Assembly: GCA_031264715.1 (NCBI GenBank)
Contig: JAISDP010000160.1
Coordinates: 1-8,088, forward strand
Source of the DNA: Bacteroidales bacterium
Lineage (GTDB): Bacteria > Bacteroidota > Bacteroidia > Bacteroidales > UBA4181
Reading direction: 5' to 3'
DNA: 8,088 bases
The position numbers and the translations under genes were made by a program. Below are positions 1 through 6,131 of the stretch, piece after piece; the first letter of the stretch is position 1, and every line of letters starts with the position of its first letter. The notes below the pieces were generated by a model. That model searched no databases and had not been told where the DNA came from. It saw nothing but the letters and a program-made list of their open reading frames with translations.

Positions 1-262
1 TCCCCATAGGGACGACATATTGGTAGAAGATGATATATCGGTTAATATCGACCAAATCCCGTCAGGGATGGCAGATCGGTAGAAGATATTTCCCGTAGGG
101 GAAACCATATCAATAGAAAAACGTGTGCCGGCACCCAAACCAAAACCCCGTATGGGGTTTCATATGATGAATCTCCTACGGAGATTTGTTTATGTTTTCC
201 GCATGGATTCTATTGATATGAATGCCCTCACGGGCATTGTTTTGTGCATTTGATACCGGAAG
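1..262 (-). repeat. Compound intergenic hairpin array, copy 1 (inverted relative to copies 2 and 3)
   Basis: This gene-free stretch is a string of short stem-loops. Stems and loops, in order: 1-12 (TCCC/CATA/GGGA), 56-69 (ATCCC/GTCA/GGGAT), 89-104 (TTTCCC/GTAG/GGGAAA), the perfect palindrome GTGCCGGCAC at 125-134, 143-160 (AAACCCC/GTAT/GGGGTTT), 170-186 (AATCTCC/TAC/GGAGATT) and 221-238 (AATGCCC/TCAC/GGGCATT). Between them lie linkers of the type CATAT(C/T)(A/G)(A/G)TAGAA at 16-28, 71-84 and 106-119, and the reverse complement at 208-220. The reverse complement of about 89-262 aligns with 6132-6306, and part of it with 7971-8088. The stretch 147-190 is identical over 44 bp to the reverse complement of 8018-8061. 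No coding region is credible here. The left edge is cut by the window. Confidence 0.85.
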
Positions 263-267
263 GCATC

Positions 268-300
268 TGAGGTTGATAGCACCGTGTAAGCTCAGCCTCA
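268..300. other. Isolated stem-loop upstream of murB
   Basis: TGAGGTTGA at 268-276 pairs with TCAGCCTCA at 292-300 (nine pairs, one of them G-T) around a 15-nt loop. It lies between the hairpin array and the murB promoter and does not follow the CCC-loop-GGG pattern of the array. It could be the terminator of an upstream gene outside the window or a chance hairpin; there is no T-run after it. The rest of 300-386 is AT-rich with no gene. An 8-bp inverted repeat (TGTTTTAT at 325-332, ATAAAACA at 369-376) sits just ahead of the -7 box. Confidence 0.3.
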
Positions 301-386
301 AAGCGACAATTATATAACCCTTAGTGTTTTATACCGTACCGTTTATGCTTTTTATCCTGTAACACGTCATAAAACAGAAAAATTCC

Positions 387-394
387 TATCTTTG
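387..394 (+). promoter_or_regulatory. Bacteroidetes-type -7 box for murB
   Basis: TATCTTTG matches the Bacteroidetes sigma-ABfr -7 consensus TAnnTTTG exactly. It lies 74 nt before the murB ATG, so transcription would start near position 400 with a leader of roughly 65-70 nt. I see no convincing TTTG -33 element at the usual spacing, which is common in this phylum. Confidence 0.6.
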
Positions 395-468
395 CCCTGC
401 TTTGAGTTCAGTTCAAAATTGAATGTTGTTGGCATATCTTCTTATATACGAAAAATCTAAATTTTGCT

Positions 469-1476
469 ATGATCAATATCCGGCAAGAAGTGCCCCTGCT
501 TTTATACAATACTTTTGGCGTACCTGCCACAGCCTCTGTTTTTGTCGAATCGGACGATGCAACCGAATTGGCTGATTTTGTCCGGTCGCTTCCCGATCCT
601 TCCAGCGCCTTTTTGTTGGGCGGAGGCAGCAATGTGCTGTTTGTGTCCAACCGTTGCGAAATGGTGATCCATCCGGTGATAAAAGGGATTGAAGTAACCG
701 CCGAAACCGATGATGACGTGTGGGTACGTGCCGGAGCCGGCGAAGCCTGGGACGATTTTGTCAGTTGGTGTGTAACGAGGAATTATGCCGGAGTGGAGAA
801 CTTGTCGTACATACCCGGAACAGTGGGCGCCAGTCCGATACAAAACATTGGAGCCTACGGTACCGAAGCGAAGGAAACGATTGAAACCGTCGAAGCCGTA
901 GAGAAGACCACAGGACAAACAGTCATATTCAACAACCAGCAATGCCAGTTCGATTATCGCGACAGTTTTTTCAAAAAGAATAAGGGGAAATACCTGATTA
1001 CGGCTGTACAGTTCAAGTTATCCAAAAGGTTTGAACCCAACGTGAAATATGCCGATCTTAAAACGGAACTGGTACGCAACACACATATGACCATGGAAAA
1101 CATACGGCAAGCAGTTATCAGCATCCGTAGCCAAAAGTTGCCCGATCCGGCGGAATTGGGTAATGCCGGCAGTTTTTTCAAAAACCCGACTATTAATACT
1201 GCAAAATCGAGAGAGATATGCGAATTGGACCCACAAGCGCCTTTGTATCCCGTATCGCATGAATATTGGAAAATGTCGGCAGCATGGCTGATACAGCATT
1301 GCGGATGGAAAGGTACACAGGATGGAAATGTTGGCGCCCATAAGCGGCAACCCATAGTGATTGTTAACTATGGCGGCGCTACAGGGAAAGAGGTACTTGA
1401 TTTTGCACAAAAAATCATCGATTCGGTCGACCGGAAGTTCGGCATCAGGCTGGAGCCGGAAATAAATGTTGTTTAG
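469..1476 (+). CDS. murB: UDP-N-acetylenolpyruvoylglucosamine reductase (MurB, type I)
   Basis: MurB is a cytoplasmic flavoenzyme that reduces UDP-GlcNAc-enolpyruvate to UDP-MurNAc with NADPH, the second committed step of peptidoglycan precursor synthesis. The 335-residue product has the usual length. Seen in it: the FAD-binding loop LLGGGSNVLF (49-58), the second flavin motif YIPGTVGASPIQNIGAYG (114-131), YRDSFF (163-168, the tyrosine typical of type I enzymes), GNAGSFFKNP (231-240) whose Ser235 corresponds to the catalytic serine, AAWLIQHCGWKG (271-282), and the C-terminal LEPE (328-331) with the conserved acidic residue. The ATG at 469 has no Shine-Dalgarno sequence, normal for this phylum, and the N-terminus (LLYNTFGVPATA) fits the family start. 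It appears to be a single-gene unit, convergent with aroK. Confidence 0.97.
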   Translation: MINIRQEVPLLLYNTFGVPATASVFVESDDATELADFVRSLPDPSSAFLLGGGSNVLFVSNRCEMVIHPVIKGIEVTAETDDDVWVRAGAGEAWDDFVSWCVTRNYAGVENLSYIPGTVGASPIQNIGAYGTEAKETIETVEAVEKTTGQTVIFNNQQCQFDYRDSFFKKNKGKYLITAVQFKLSKRFEPNVKYADLKTELVRNTHMTMENIRQAVISIRSQKLPDPAELGNAGSFFKNPTINTAKSREICELDPQAPLYPVSHEYWKMSAAWLIQHCGWKGTQDGNVGAHKRQPIVIVNYGGATGKEVLDFAQKIIDSVDRKFGIRLEPEINVV

Positions 1477-1487
1477 ATACGAATGTC

Positions 1488-1503
1488 ACTCTCAATGAAG
1501 AGT
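1488..1503. terminator. Weak hairpin between convergent murB and aroK
   Basis: ACTCT (1488-1492) and AGAGT (1499-1503) can pair around CAATGA, 12 nt after the murB stop codon. There is no T-run on either strand, so it is at best a weak terminator. The rest of the 126-bp convergent spacer shows nothing recognisable. Confidence 0.2.
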
Positions 1504-1602
1504 AACCGACGAGCGTATCCGTGTGGAAGCAGGTGAAAATCAATGCGAGAATTTTGTTTCAAGTATGAAATTATGAACAGGTTCTCCCGGTAAACAAGCT
1601 CT

Positions 1603-2115
1603 TTATCCCGTCAGGTTGAGCGTCTGCAAAAGCTTTTCCACCGAAAAGTTCTCCGTTTGCACAGTCACATGTGCGCGGCTGTAAAAAGGCTCGCGTTCGG
1701 CCAATTTCTCCACGATGTACTGTTGCAGTTCTTCCCCGGTTTTTCCCTTGACGAGCGGCCGTTCGGTATGCGAGCGCAGGAGGCGGCGGGAGAGAGCCTG
1801 TGGAGATGTCTTCAGGTACACCACTTTACCGCTGGCAAGCATCATATCCATATTGTCGCCGTGGCAGGGCATACCGCCGCCGGTTGATACCACTACATAT
1901 TCGTGTTTTTGCAAATCCAGCAGTACATTACGTTCCATATCGCGAAAAGCAGTTTCGCCACGCTGTGCAAATATCTCGGTAACTGTTATCCCTTGCTGCA
2001 TCTCGATAAAACGGTCGGTATCCACAAAATCAAAACCTAACAGTTCGGCTAGTTGCCTGCCAGCAGTTGTTTTGCCGCTACCCATAAAACCGACAAGGAA
2101 AATCTTCATGTTCAT
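1603..2115 (-). CDS. aroK: Shikimate kinase
   Basis: This cytoplasmic enzyme phosphorylates shikimate with ATP to shikimate 3-phosphate, in the chorismate pathway that feeds aromatic amino acids and menaquinone. The 170-residue product has the normal family length. Numbering from the chosen start: Walker A GFMGSGKTT (9-17), shikimate-binding DTD (32-34), RxxE at Arg58-Glu61, GGG at 79-81, and lid arginine Arg119 in ERPL; Arg141 matches the conserved distal arginine. Asp34, Arg58 and Gly79-81 fall at the textbook positions, which supports this start. The reading frame is open 19 codons further upstream, but the start at 2115 has an AGGAGA motif 7 nt before it and avoids overlap with menG, whose stop lies 19 nt upstream. 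It is the last gene of the minus-strand operon. Confidence 0.96.
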   Translation of the reverse strand: MNMKIFLVGFMGSGKTTAGRQLAELLGFDFVDTDRFIEMQQGITVTEIFAQRGETAFRDMERNVLLDLQKHEYVVVSTGGGMPCHGDNMDMMLASGKVVYLKTSPQALSRRLLRSHTERPLVKGKTGEELQQYIVEKLAEREPFYSRAHVTVQTENFSVEKLLQTLNLTG

Positions 2116-2122
2116 TGGCTTA

Positions 2123-2128
2123 TCTCCT
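2123..2128 (-). promoter_or_regulatory. Shine-Dalgarno sequence deciding the aroK start
   Basis: Read on the minus strand this is AGGAGA, separated by 7 nt from the ATG at 2115. Clear Shine-Dalgarno motifs are unusual in this phylum and I see none before the other genes here. It is the main reason for rejecting the upstream ATG at 2172. Confidence 0.65.
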
Positions 2129-2134
2129 GCCTTT

Positions 2135-2890
2135 TTATGTGTTTTGTTTGATTCCCGCATAGATGCTTGCAATTCCGAAAGTCAGCGGCCTGACCGTTAC
2201 TCCCGAAAAACCGCAACTTTCCATTTTGCTCTTGAACTCCGCGCCATGAGGGAATGACTGTACCGAATCGGGTAAATAATTGTATGCATGGGCGTCCTTT
2301 GACACCAATCGTCCCACAAACGGCAGTATCCTGAAGAAGTAGAAATGGAAAATACTGCGGAATATACGGTTTTGGGGAATAGAAAATTCAAGAATAACTA
2401 CTTTACCGCCGGTTTTCAGCACACGGAACATCTCGCCGAGGCCCTTTTCGAGATGTTCAAAATTACGTACGCCAAAAGCCACGGTAGCAGCATCGAACGT
2501 GAGATCATTAAAAGGCAGGGCTGCCGAATCGCCATACTCCAGGCTGATCTGCTGTTCCAGGCCGGTCTTTTCAATCTTTTGCCTGCCAACGGTCAGCATC
2601 CCTTCTGAAATATCAACACCGGTGATATGTCCCGGATGAAGACGTTTTTGAATGGCTAATGCCAAGTCGGCCGTGCCGGTAGCAACATCAAGCACTTTGT
2701 CAAGTTGTCGTCCGCACAGTTCGTTCACTGCCTTGCGCCGCCATATCTTGTCGATATGGAAGGAAAAAAAATGATTCAGGAAGTCGTACCTCCACGCGAT
2801 TTTATTAAACATTTGCGCAATGGCAGCCCTTTCCTTATTTTGAGGCTTATTGCCCGAAATATTTTTTCTTGTAGTCACTGATAAATCCAT
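2135..2890 (-). CDS. menG: Demethylmenaquinone methyltransferase (MenG/UbiE)
   Basis: This SAM-dependent C-methyltransferase makes the last step to menaquinone. In Bacteroidales, which lack ubiquinone, that is the likely role. The chosen start gives 251 residues, the usual family length. Seen in it: the N-terminal signature AQMFNKIAWRYDFLNH (25-40), SAM motif I VLDVATGTADL (66-76), the acidic residue after strand 2 in GVDIS (91-95), GDSAALPF (120-127), FGVRNF (139-144), the post-motif helix with MFRVLKTGGKVVILEFS (154-170), and the family C-terminus LTFGIASIYAGIK. The start at 2890 overlaps the end of the PurL-like gene by 44 bp in another frame, suggesting translational coupling. The ATG at 2935 would add 15 residues that look unlike the family; a GTG at 2878 is another possibility. 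Confidence 0.95.
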   Translation of the reverse strand: MDLSVTTRKNISGNKPQNKERAAIAQMFNKIAWRYDFLNHFFSFHIDKIWRRKAVNELCGRQLDKVLDVATGTADLALAIQKRLHPGHITGVDISEGMLTVGRQKIEKTGLEQQISLEYGDSAALPFNDLTFDAATVAFGVRNFEHLEKGLGEMFRVLKTGGKVVILEFSIPQNRIFRSIFHFYFFRILPFVGRLVSKDAHAYNYLPDSVQSFPHGAEFKSKMESCGFSGVTVRPLTFGIASIYAGIKQNT

Positions 2891-4919
2891 ACGAATTGTC
2901 GTCGATGCGAATTTCCTCGCGGGTGATGTGCCCAAGCGTCAGGAACGGTATTTCAGCCTCCATCATGAAATCGATGAAATCCGTTTCGCGTGCCATAGCC
3001 ACACTCACAACAATCCGCGACGGCGATTCGCCGAACAGGAACGCATCCTTGCGTATCTCATCGTCCACAGTGATATCGAAGCCGAAGCTGCGCACCATGG
3101 CCGATTCGAGCAATGCCATAAACAAGCCGCCTTTCGAAATGCTATGCGCCGACTTGACCAATTTGCGGGCAATCACCTTTTGGGCGACTCGCAACAGTTT
3201 TGCTTCCACATCCAGGTCGACATATTGTGGCGGCGTATCTTTGATATTGTGGCGGTTGCGGATATATTCCGAAGAGTCGAGGTTGTTGGTGGACTTGCCG
3301 AGCATATAGATCATATCGCCTTTCCCTTTGAATGACATGGTCATGTGCTGGCGCTTATCGTTCAGGAAGGCAATGGCGCCGACCGACAGGTTGCTGATAA
3401 CCGATTTGCCCTTAGCCACACGGTTCATACAGATTCCCGATGAAGAAACTCCTGTTTTCTTGCAGAACAATGCGATATGTTCGTTAATATGTTGCAGGAC
3501 TTTTTCATCGATATCCCCGCTATAATTGAGGCAGCCGGTCAATACATACGGAACGCCGCCCGAACAGACCGCCCTGCGCAACGATTCTGCTACCACAAAA
3601 TTGGCCGCTCCGGGATATTTTGCAATATCGGTAGCGCTTTGGCAAAACGATACAGCCAAAGCGTGCCGCGCTCCCTTGATTTGGAGGACAGGCGCGTCTG
3701 AAATAAAGTTGGTCGAAAGGTTATTGGTGCCTACCGTACTGTCGAACTGTTCGAAAATCCATTGTTGCGACACAAGGTTGGGGCAAGTCACCAGGAATTT
3801 GGCCACTTCCTTGTGTTCATTGGGGATGGGCGCTTCTGTGGAAGATGTTCCGTCTGTGGCAGCAACAGGTATCAGTTCAATATCTTTTCCGGGTAACGCG
3901 CCGTAAAACATTGACAGAACCGAAGCCGGAAGGTCAGCGAGGGATGCCCGGCCTTTTACCACTTTCAGTTTGTGTTCGCCGGTCGTCGCTCCTACCTGCA
4001 TGCAACGCATATTCCATTTGTGGCAGGCTTTTTCCAACTTCTTGCCATATTCCCTCTTGAGGATCATCATCACCTTGTCGGGAATAAATTCCGTCAGCTT
4101 TTGTTCCTCGGCAAACATTTCTGTATTCAGTTCAATACCATTAGTTCCGTTGGCCACCATATCCGCGCAAGCGCCTGCAATTCCGCCGCCGTTAATGTTT
4201 TGAACGGCTACAATAGCGTCTTCGTCATGCAAATCGCATATCAGTTCGTATAACGACCGTGCGATAAAAGCGCTTGAAGCGATCTGTTTCCCGGCATCGG
4301 GAGCGCCAACCAGGTAAACGGGGTTATCCACGCCCTGACAGCCGGAAACAAGCATGGTTCCCTTGTCTATCAAGCCAATAGTTAACAGATTGGCAGCAAT
4401 ACCCTGGTTTTCCGAATTATTGAATCGCATATCGCCACCCATCACAGGTATACCGTATGTATTGCCGTACGAAGCCATATCGGATATGGCGCGTTGCAAA
4501 TCAGCCCGGGCAGAGGCGGTGGACGGCATATCCGACGACAGCGACAGGAACGTGGCTAAAGGTTGCGACCCGCATACCGACATTTCACGATATATCTTTC
4601 CGCTGGCGGCAGCTACTTTCCCGGCAATTTCTTTGGCTGACTTTGCATATACAGGGTCTGTCTTGAATGTACACGCATAGTCCTCGGTCAACTCAACGAT
4701 TCCTGCCTGTCCGTCGGTTTCGACGGCAAGCAAATCGTTTTCCGCATCAATAGTGAACCGATGGTTCAAACGATTCGTGCAATTATCGTATAACAGGCTG
4801 ATGATACTTTTTTCCAATGGGTTAAGTTTCCTGCCCACTTGCTGGATCACGCAATCCAATGCCTGCTCCATACCGACAGAATTATTCCCGTCAAAAATTG
4901 AGCTACCGTGCTTGTCCAT
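2847..4919 (-). CDS. PurL-like (FGAM synthase-related) protein with degenerate N-terminal active-site motifs
   Basis: The 690-residue product aligns by eye along its whole length with small PurL (about 740 residues), which turns FGAR into FGAM in purine synthesis. Both AIR-synthase-like halves are present: half one with YGIPVMGGDMRF (155-166), NPVYLVGAP (199-207) and GGGIAGACADM (244-254); linker QQWIFEQFDSTVGTNN (385-400); half two with SDAPVLQIKG (407-416), SGGVPYVLTGCLNY (453-466), AHSISKGGL (591-599) and LFGESPSRIVVSV (628-640). However, WSEHCSYK is replaced by LYDNCTNR (43-50), and the HNHPS motif is absent, with FKTDPVYAKS at 85-94 instead. The glycine loop GAATGVGGIIRD has become VAAASGKIYRE (102-112), GRDGIHGA is lost near 208-215, and the NVSLYNE-type motif of half two is lost near 493-502. 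It may have another ligand or act as a non-catalytic partner. It is first in an operon with menG and aroK. Confidence 0.85.
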   Translation of the reverse strand: MDKHGSSIFDGNNSVGMEQALDCVIQQVGRKLNPLEKSIISLLYDNCTNRLNHRFTIDAENDLLAVETDGQAGIVELTEDYACTFKTDPVYAKSAKEIAGKVAAASGKIYREMSVCGSQPLATFLSLSSDMPSTASARADLQRAISDMASYGNTYGIPVMGGDMRFNNSENQGIAANLLTIGLIDKGTMLVSGCQGVDNPVYLVGAPDAGKQIASSAFIARSLYELICDLHDEDAIVAVQNINGGGIAGACADMVANGTNGIELNTEMFAEEQKLTEFIPDKVMMILKREYGKKLEKACHKWNMRCMQVGATTGEHKLKVVKGRASLADLPASVLSMFYGALPGKDIELIPVAATDGTSSTEAPIPNEHKEVAKFLVTCPNLVSQQWIFEQFDSTVGTNNLSTNFISDAPVLQIKGARHALAVSFCQSATDIAKYPGAANFVVAESLRRAVCSGGVPYVLTGCLNYSGDIDEKVLQHINEHIALFCKKTGVSSSGICMNRVAKGKSVISNLSVGAIAFLNDKRQHMTMSFKGKGDMIYMLGKSTNNLDSSEYIRNRHNIKDTPPQYVDLDVEAKLLRVAQKVIARKLVKSAHSISKGGLFMALLESAMVRSFGFDITVDDEIRKDAFLFGESPSRIVVSVAMARETDFIDFMMEAEIPFLTLGHITREEIRIDDNSYGFISDYKKKYFGQ

Positions 4920-4973
4920 AAAGTCTGTTTTTCTATATTATTGAATGTATGGCAGCATCTGCCATCGAATGAT

Positions 4974-4981
4974 TATCTTTG
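4974..4981 (+). promoter_or_regulatory. -7 box for tcdA
   Basis: TATCTTTG matches TAnnTTTG exactly and lies 46 nt before the tcdA start, giving a leader of about 40 nt. It directly abuts the opposite-strand box at 4982-4989. No good -33 element is seen. Confidence 0.55.
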
Positions 4982-4989
4982 CAAAAGTA
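4982..4989 (-). promoter_or_regulatory. -7 box for the purL-like/menG/aroK operon
   Basis: On the minus strand this reads TACTTTTG, an exact TAnnTTTG match, 62 nt before the start of the PurL-like gene. A TTTG at 5008-5005 (minus strand) is the only -33 candidate, but its 15-nt spacing is shorter than usual. Its predicted transcription start would lie inside the tcdA -7 box. Confidence 0.5.
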
Positions 4990-5027
4990 ATTATAATCGG
5001 TAAACAAAACACTAATTTGCATTTATT

Positions 5028-5789
5028 TTGTATCAAACGGAATGGCTTGTAAGGTCTGAAATGTTGATTCATGCGGAGAATCTGGAAAAATTACGTTCGG
5101 CGCATGTACTGGTAGTCGGCCTGGGAGGGGTGGGCGCTTATGCTGCCGAGATGTTATGCCGCGCCGGGATCGGGAAATTGACCATTGTTGACGGCGATAC
5201 CGTGCAGCCCAGCAACCGCAACCGCCAGCTTTTGGCGCTTTACAGCAACGAAGGCCGTCCAAAAACAGAGGTGATGGCCGAGCGCCTCCGCGATATCAAT
5301 CCCGACATACAACTGGAAACCGTCAGCGAATTTATCCGTGACGAATACCTGATGGAGATTGCCGGCCGCCCTTACGACTATATGGTAGATGCTATCGACA
5401 CGCTTTCGCCCAAGGTATACCTGTTGTACTGCGCCCTGGAAAACCGTCAGCGCATCGTCAGTTCCATGGGCGCCGGCGGAAAGCTCGACCCGTTGCAAAT
5501 CCGCGTCGACGACCTTTCGAAAACATTCAACTGCCGCCTGGCGCATGTACTGCGGAAACGCCTGCGCAAGCTGGGTGTAACTACCGGTATCAAGGCCGTT
5601 TTCTCCACCGAACAGGCTGATAAGGAATCGGTGGTACCTTGCGACGAGCAAAACAAAAAATCGGTGGCAGGAACGATTTCCTACCTTCCCGCAATGTTTG
5701 GCTGCGTATGCGCATCGGTAGTTGTCAGGGATTTGACAGGGATTGGAACCGCTACTGCTTACCACCGCTGTCAGGGTCAAGACCACTGA
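5028..5789 (+). CDS. tcdA: tRNA threonylcarbamoyladenosine dehydratase (TcdA/CsdL, ThiF-MoeB-HesA family)
   Basis: TcdA uses ATP to activate and cyclise t6A at tRNA position 37 (ct6A formation), in the cytoplasm. Seen in the 253 residues: the lead-in W..R (6-9), nucleotide-binding VVGLGGVGAYAAEML (29-43), IVDGD (53-57), NRNRQ (63-67) with the conserved arginine, the lysine of GRPKTEVMAERL (76-87), VDAIDT (120-125), SSMGAGGKLDPLQI, VFSTEQ and the family C-terminal block GTISYLPAMFG. It starts at TTG: an in-frame TAA lies 12 nt upstream, and the first in-frame ATG (5061) would cut off the conserved W..R segment. The last ~13 residues (from TATAYHRC) are encoded by the palindromic repeat beginning at 5760 and look unlike the family tail, so the stop codon is repeat-derived. 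The core appears intact. Confidence 0.93.
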   Translation: MYQTEWLVRSEMLIHAENLEKLRSAHVLVVGLGGVGAYAAEMLCRAGIGKLTIVDGDTVQPSNRNRQLLALYSNEGRPKTEVMAERLRDINPDIQLETVSEFIRDEYLMEIAGRPYDYMVDAIDTLSPKVYLLYCALENRQRIVSSMGAGGKLDPLQIRVDDLSKTFNCRLAHVLRKRLRKLGVTTGIKAVFSTEQADKESVVPCDEQNKKSVAGTISYLPAMFGCVCASVVVRDLTGIGTATAYHRCQGQDH

Positions 5790-5843
5790 CAGGGTAGCTG
5801 CGCGTTACCCTGACAGTGGTCGACAGACCTGTCAGCGGTGGTA
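5760..5843. repeat. Nested inverted repeat overlapping the tcdA 3' end
   Basis: The inner arms are 5781-5796 (GACCACTGACAGGGTA) and 5806-5821 (TACCCTGACAGTGGTC). They are complementary over 16 bp except for one position, around the 9-nt loop GCTGCGCGT. The outer arms TACCACCGCTG (5760-5770) and CAGCGGTGGTA (5833-5843) are perfect. The tcdA stop codon TGA (5787-5789) lies inside the left inner arm. As RNA this would fold into one long interrupted hairpin. Confidence 0.8.
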
Positions 5844-5866
5844 GTTTATATTCTTATTGACCCTGA
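5828..5866 (+). repeat. Short direct repeat, copy A
   Basis: This segment (CCTGTCAGCGGT, then TAGTTTATATTCTTAT, then GACCCTGA) recurs at 6323-6357. Copy A has three extra bases in the GGTGGT portion, and T instead of A before GACCCTGA. The two copies bracket the palindromic element and array copy 2. Confidence 0.8.
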
Positions 5867-5870
5867 CAGG

Positions 5871-5903
5871 CCTGACAGGTCTGACGACCCTGTCAGGTCG
5901 TTT
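5871..5903 (+). terminator. Terminator-like hairpin after tcdA
   Basis: CCTGACAGG (5871-5879) and CCTGTCAGG (5889-5897) form a perfect 9-bp stem around a 9-nt loop. TCGTTTT follows, with four T at 5900-5903. It is placed to end the tcdA transcript. It is built from the same CTGACAGG word as the upstream palindromes, so it could instead be just another repeat unit. Confidence 0.5.
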
Positions 5904-5967
5904 TACGTAAACTTATGTATACCAACCTGTCGGCTACGCAGCCTGACGCTGGCAGGCGTCTAATTTG

Positions 5968-6130
5968 GATAACCCCGGGCAAGCCTCAGGCGTAGCCCGG
6001 GGTAAAGACCGACGTCCCTCTCCTCCGTCCGAACTGCGGAGCAGTTCAACCTGCTACGGGCCGTTACGGGGGTTGCGGGCAAGCGATGTCCGCCACACCC
6101 CGGGCTGCATTTCGCTTGCCCGGGGTTATC
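5968..6130. repeat. 163-bp palindromic element with perfect 17-bp inverted ends (MITE-like or structured)
   Basis: GATAACCCCGGGCAAGC (5968-5984) and GCTTGCCCGGGGTTATC (6114-6130) are exact reverse complements. Each end can also fold locally, because ACCCCGGGC and GCCCGGGGT occur as a pair near both ends (about 5972-6003 and 6097-6127). In the middle GAACTGC (6031-6037) and GCAGTTC (6041-6047) form a perfect 7-bp hairpin with loop GGA. No credible protein is encoded: the two small open frames across it translate the same palindrome on both strands. I see no clear target-site duplication. It resembles a non-autonomous mobile element or a multi-hairpin intergenic repeat; only a genome search can tell. 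Confidence 0.75.
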
Positions 6131-6131
6131 A

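Noticed and set aside
1..262. Hairpin array as a CRISPR or riboswitch ahead of murB
   Set aside because: The hairpins are irregularly spaced and differ in stem sequence. The same block recurs at two places not upstream of similar genes, and at 6132-6306 it does not lead into any gene on that strand.
502..1410. Three long minus-strand open frames inside murB (up to 146 codons)
   Set aside because: They lie antisense to a gene with every MurB motif and have no recognisable domains of their own.
2116..2172. Longer aroK start at 2172
   Set aside because: It would overlap menG and add 19 residues of low complexity. The Shine-Dalgarno motif and the conserved residue numbering fit the start at 2115.
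1715..2257. A 180-codon plus-strand open frame across aroK and the end of menG
   Set aside because: It is antisense to two well-supported genes, crosses their junction and has an unstructured, serine- and arginine-rich composition.
2847..4919. PurL-like gene as a pseudogene
   Set aside because: The frame is intact over 690 codons, the second-half motifs are preserved, and it heads a compact operon with an exact -7 box.
5154..5786. A 210-codon minus-strand open frame inside tcdA
   Set aside because: It is the antisense shadow of a gene with clear ThiF-family motifs; codon-position bias favours the plus strand.
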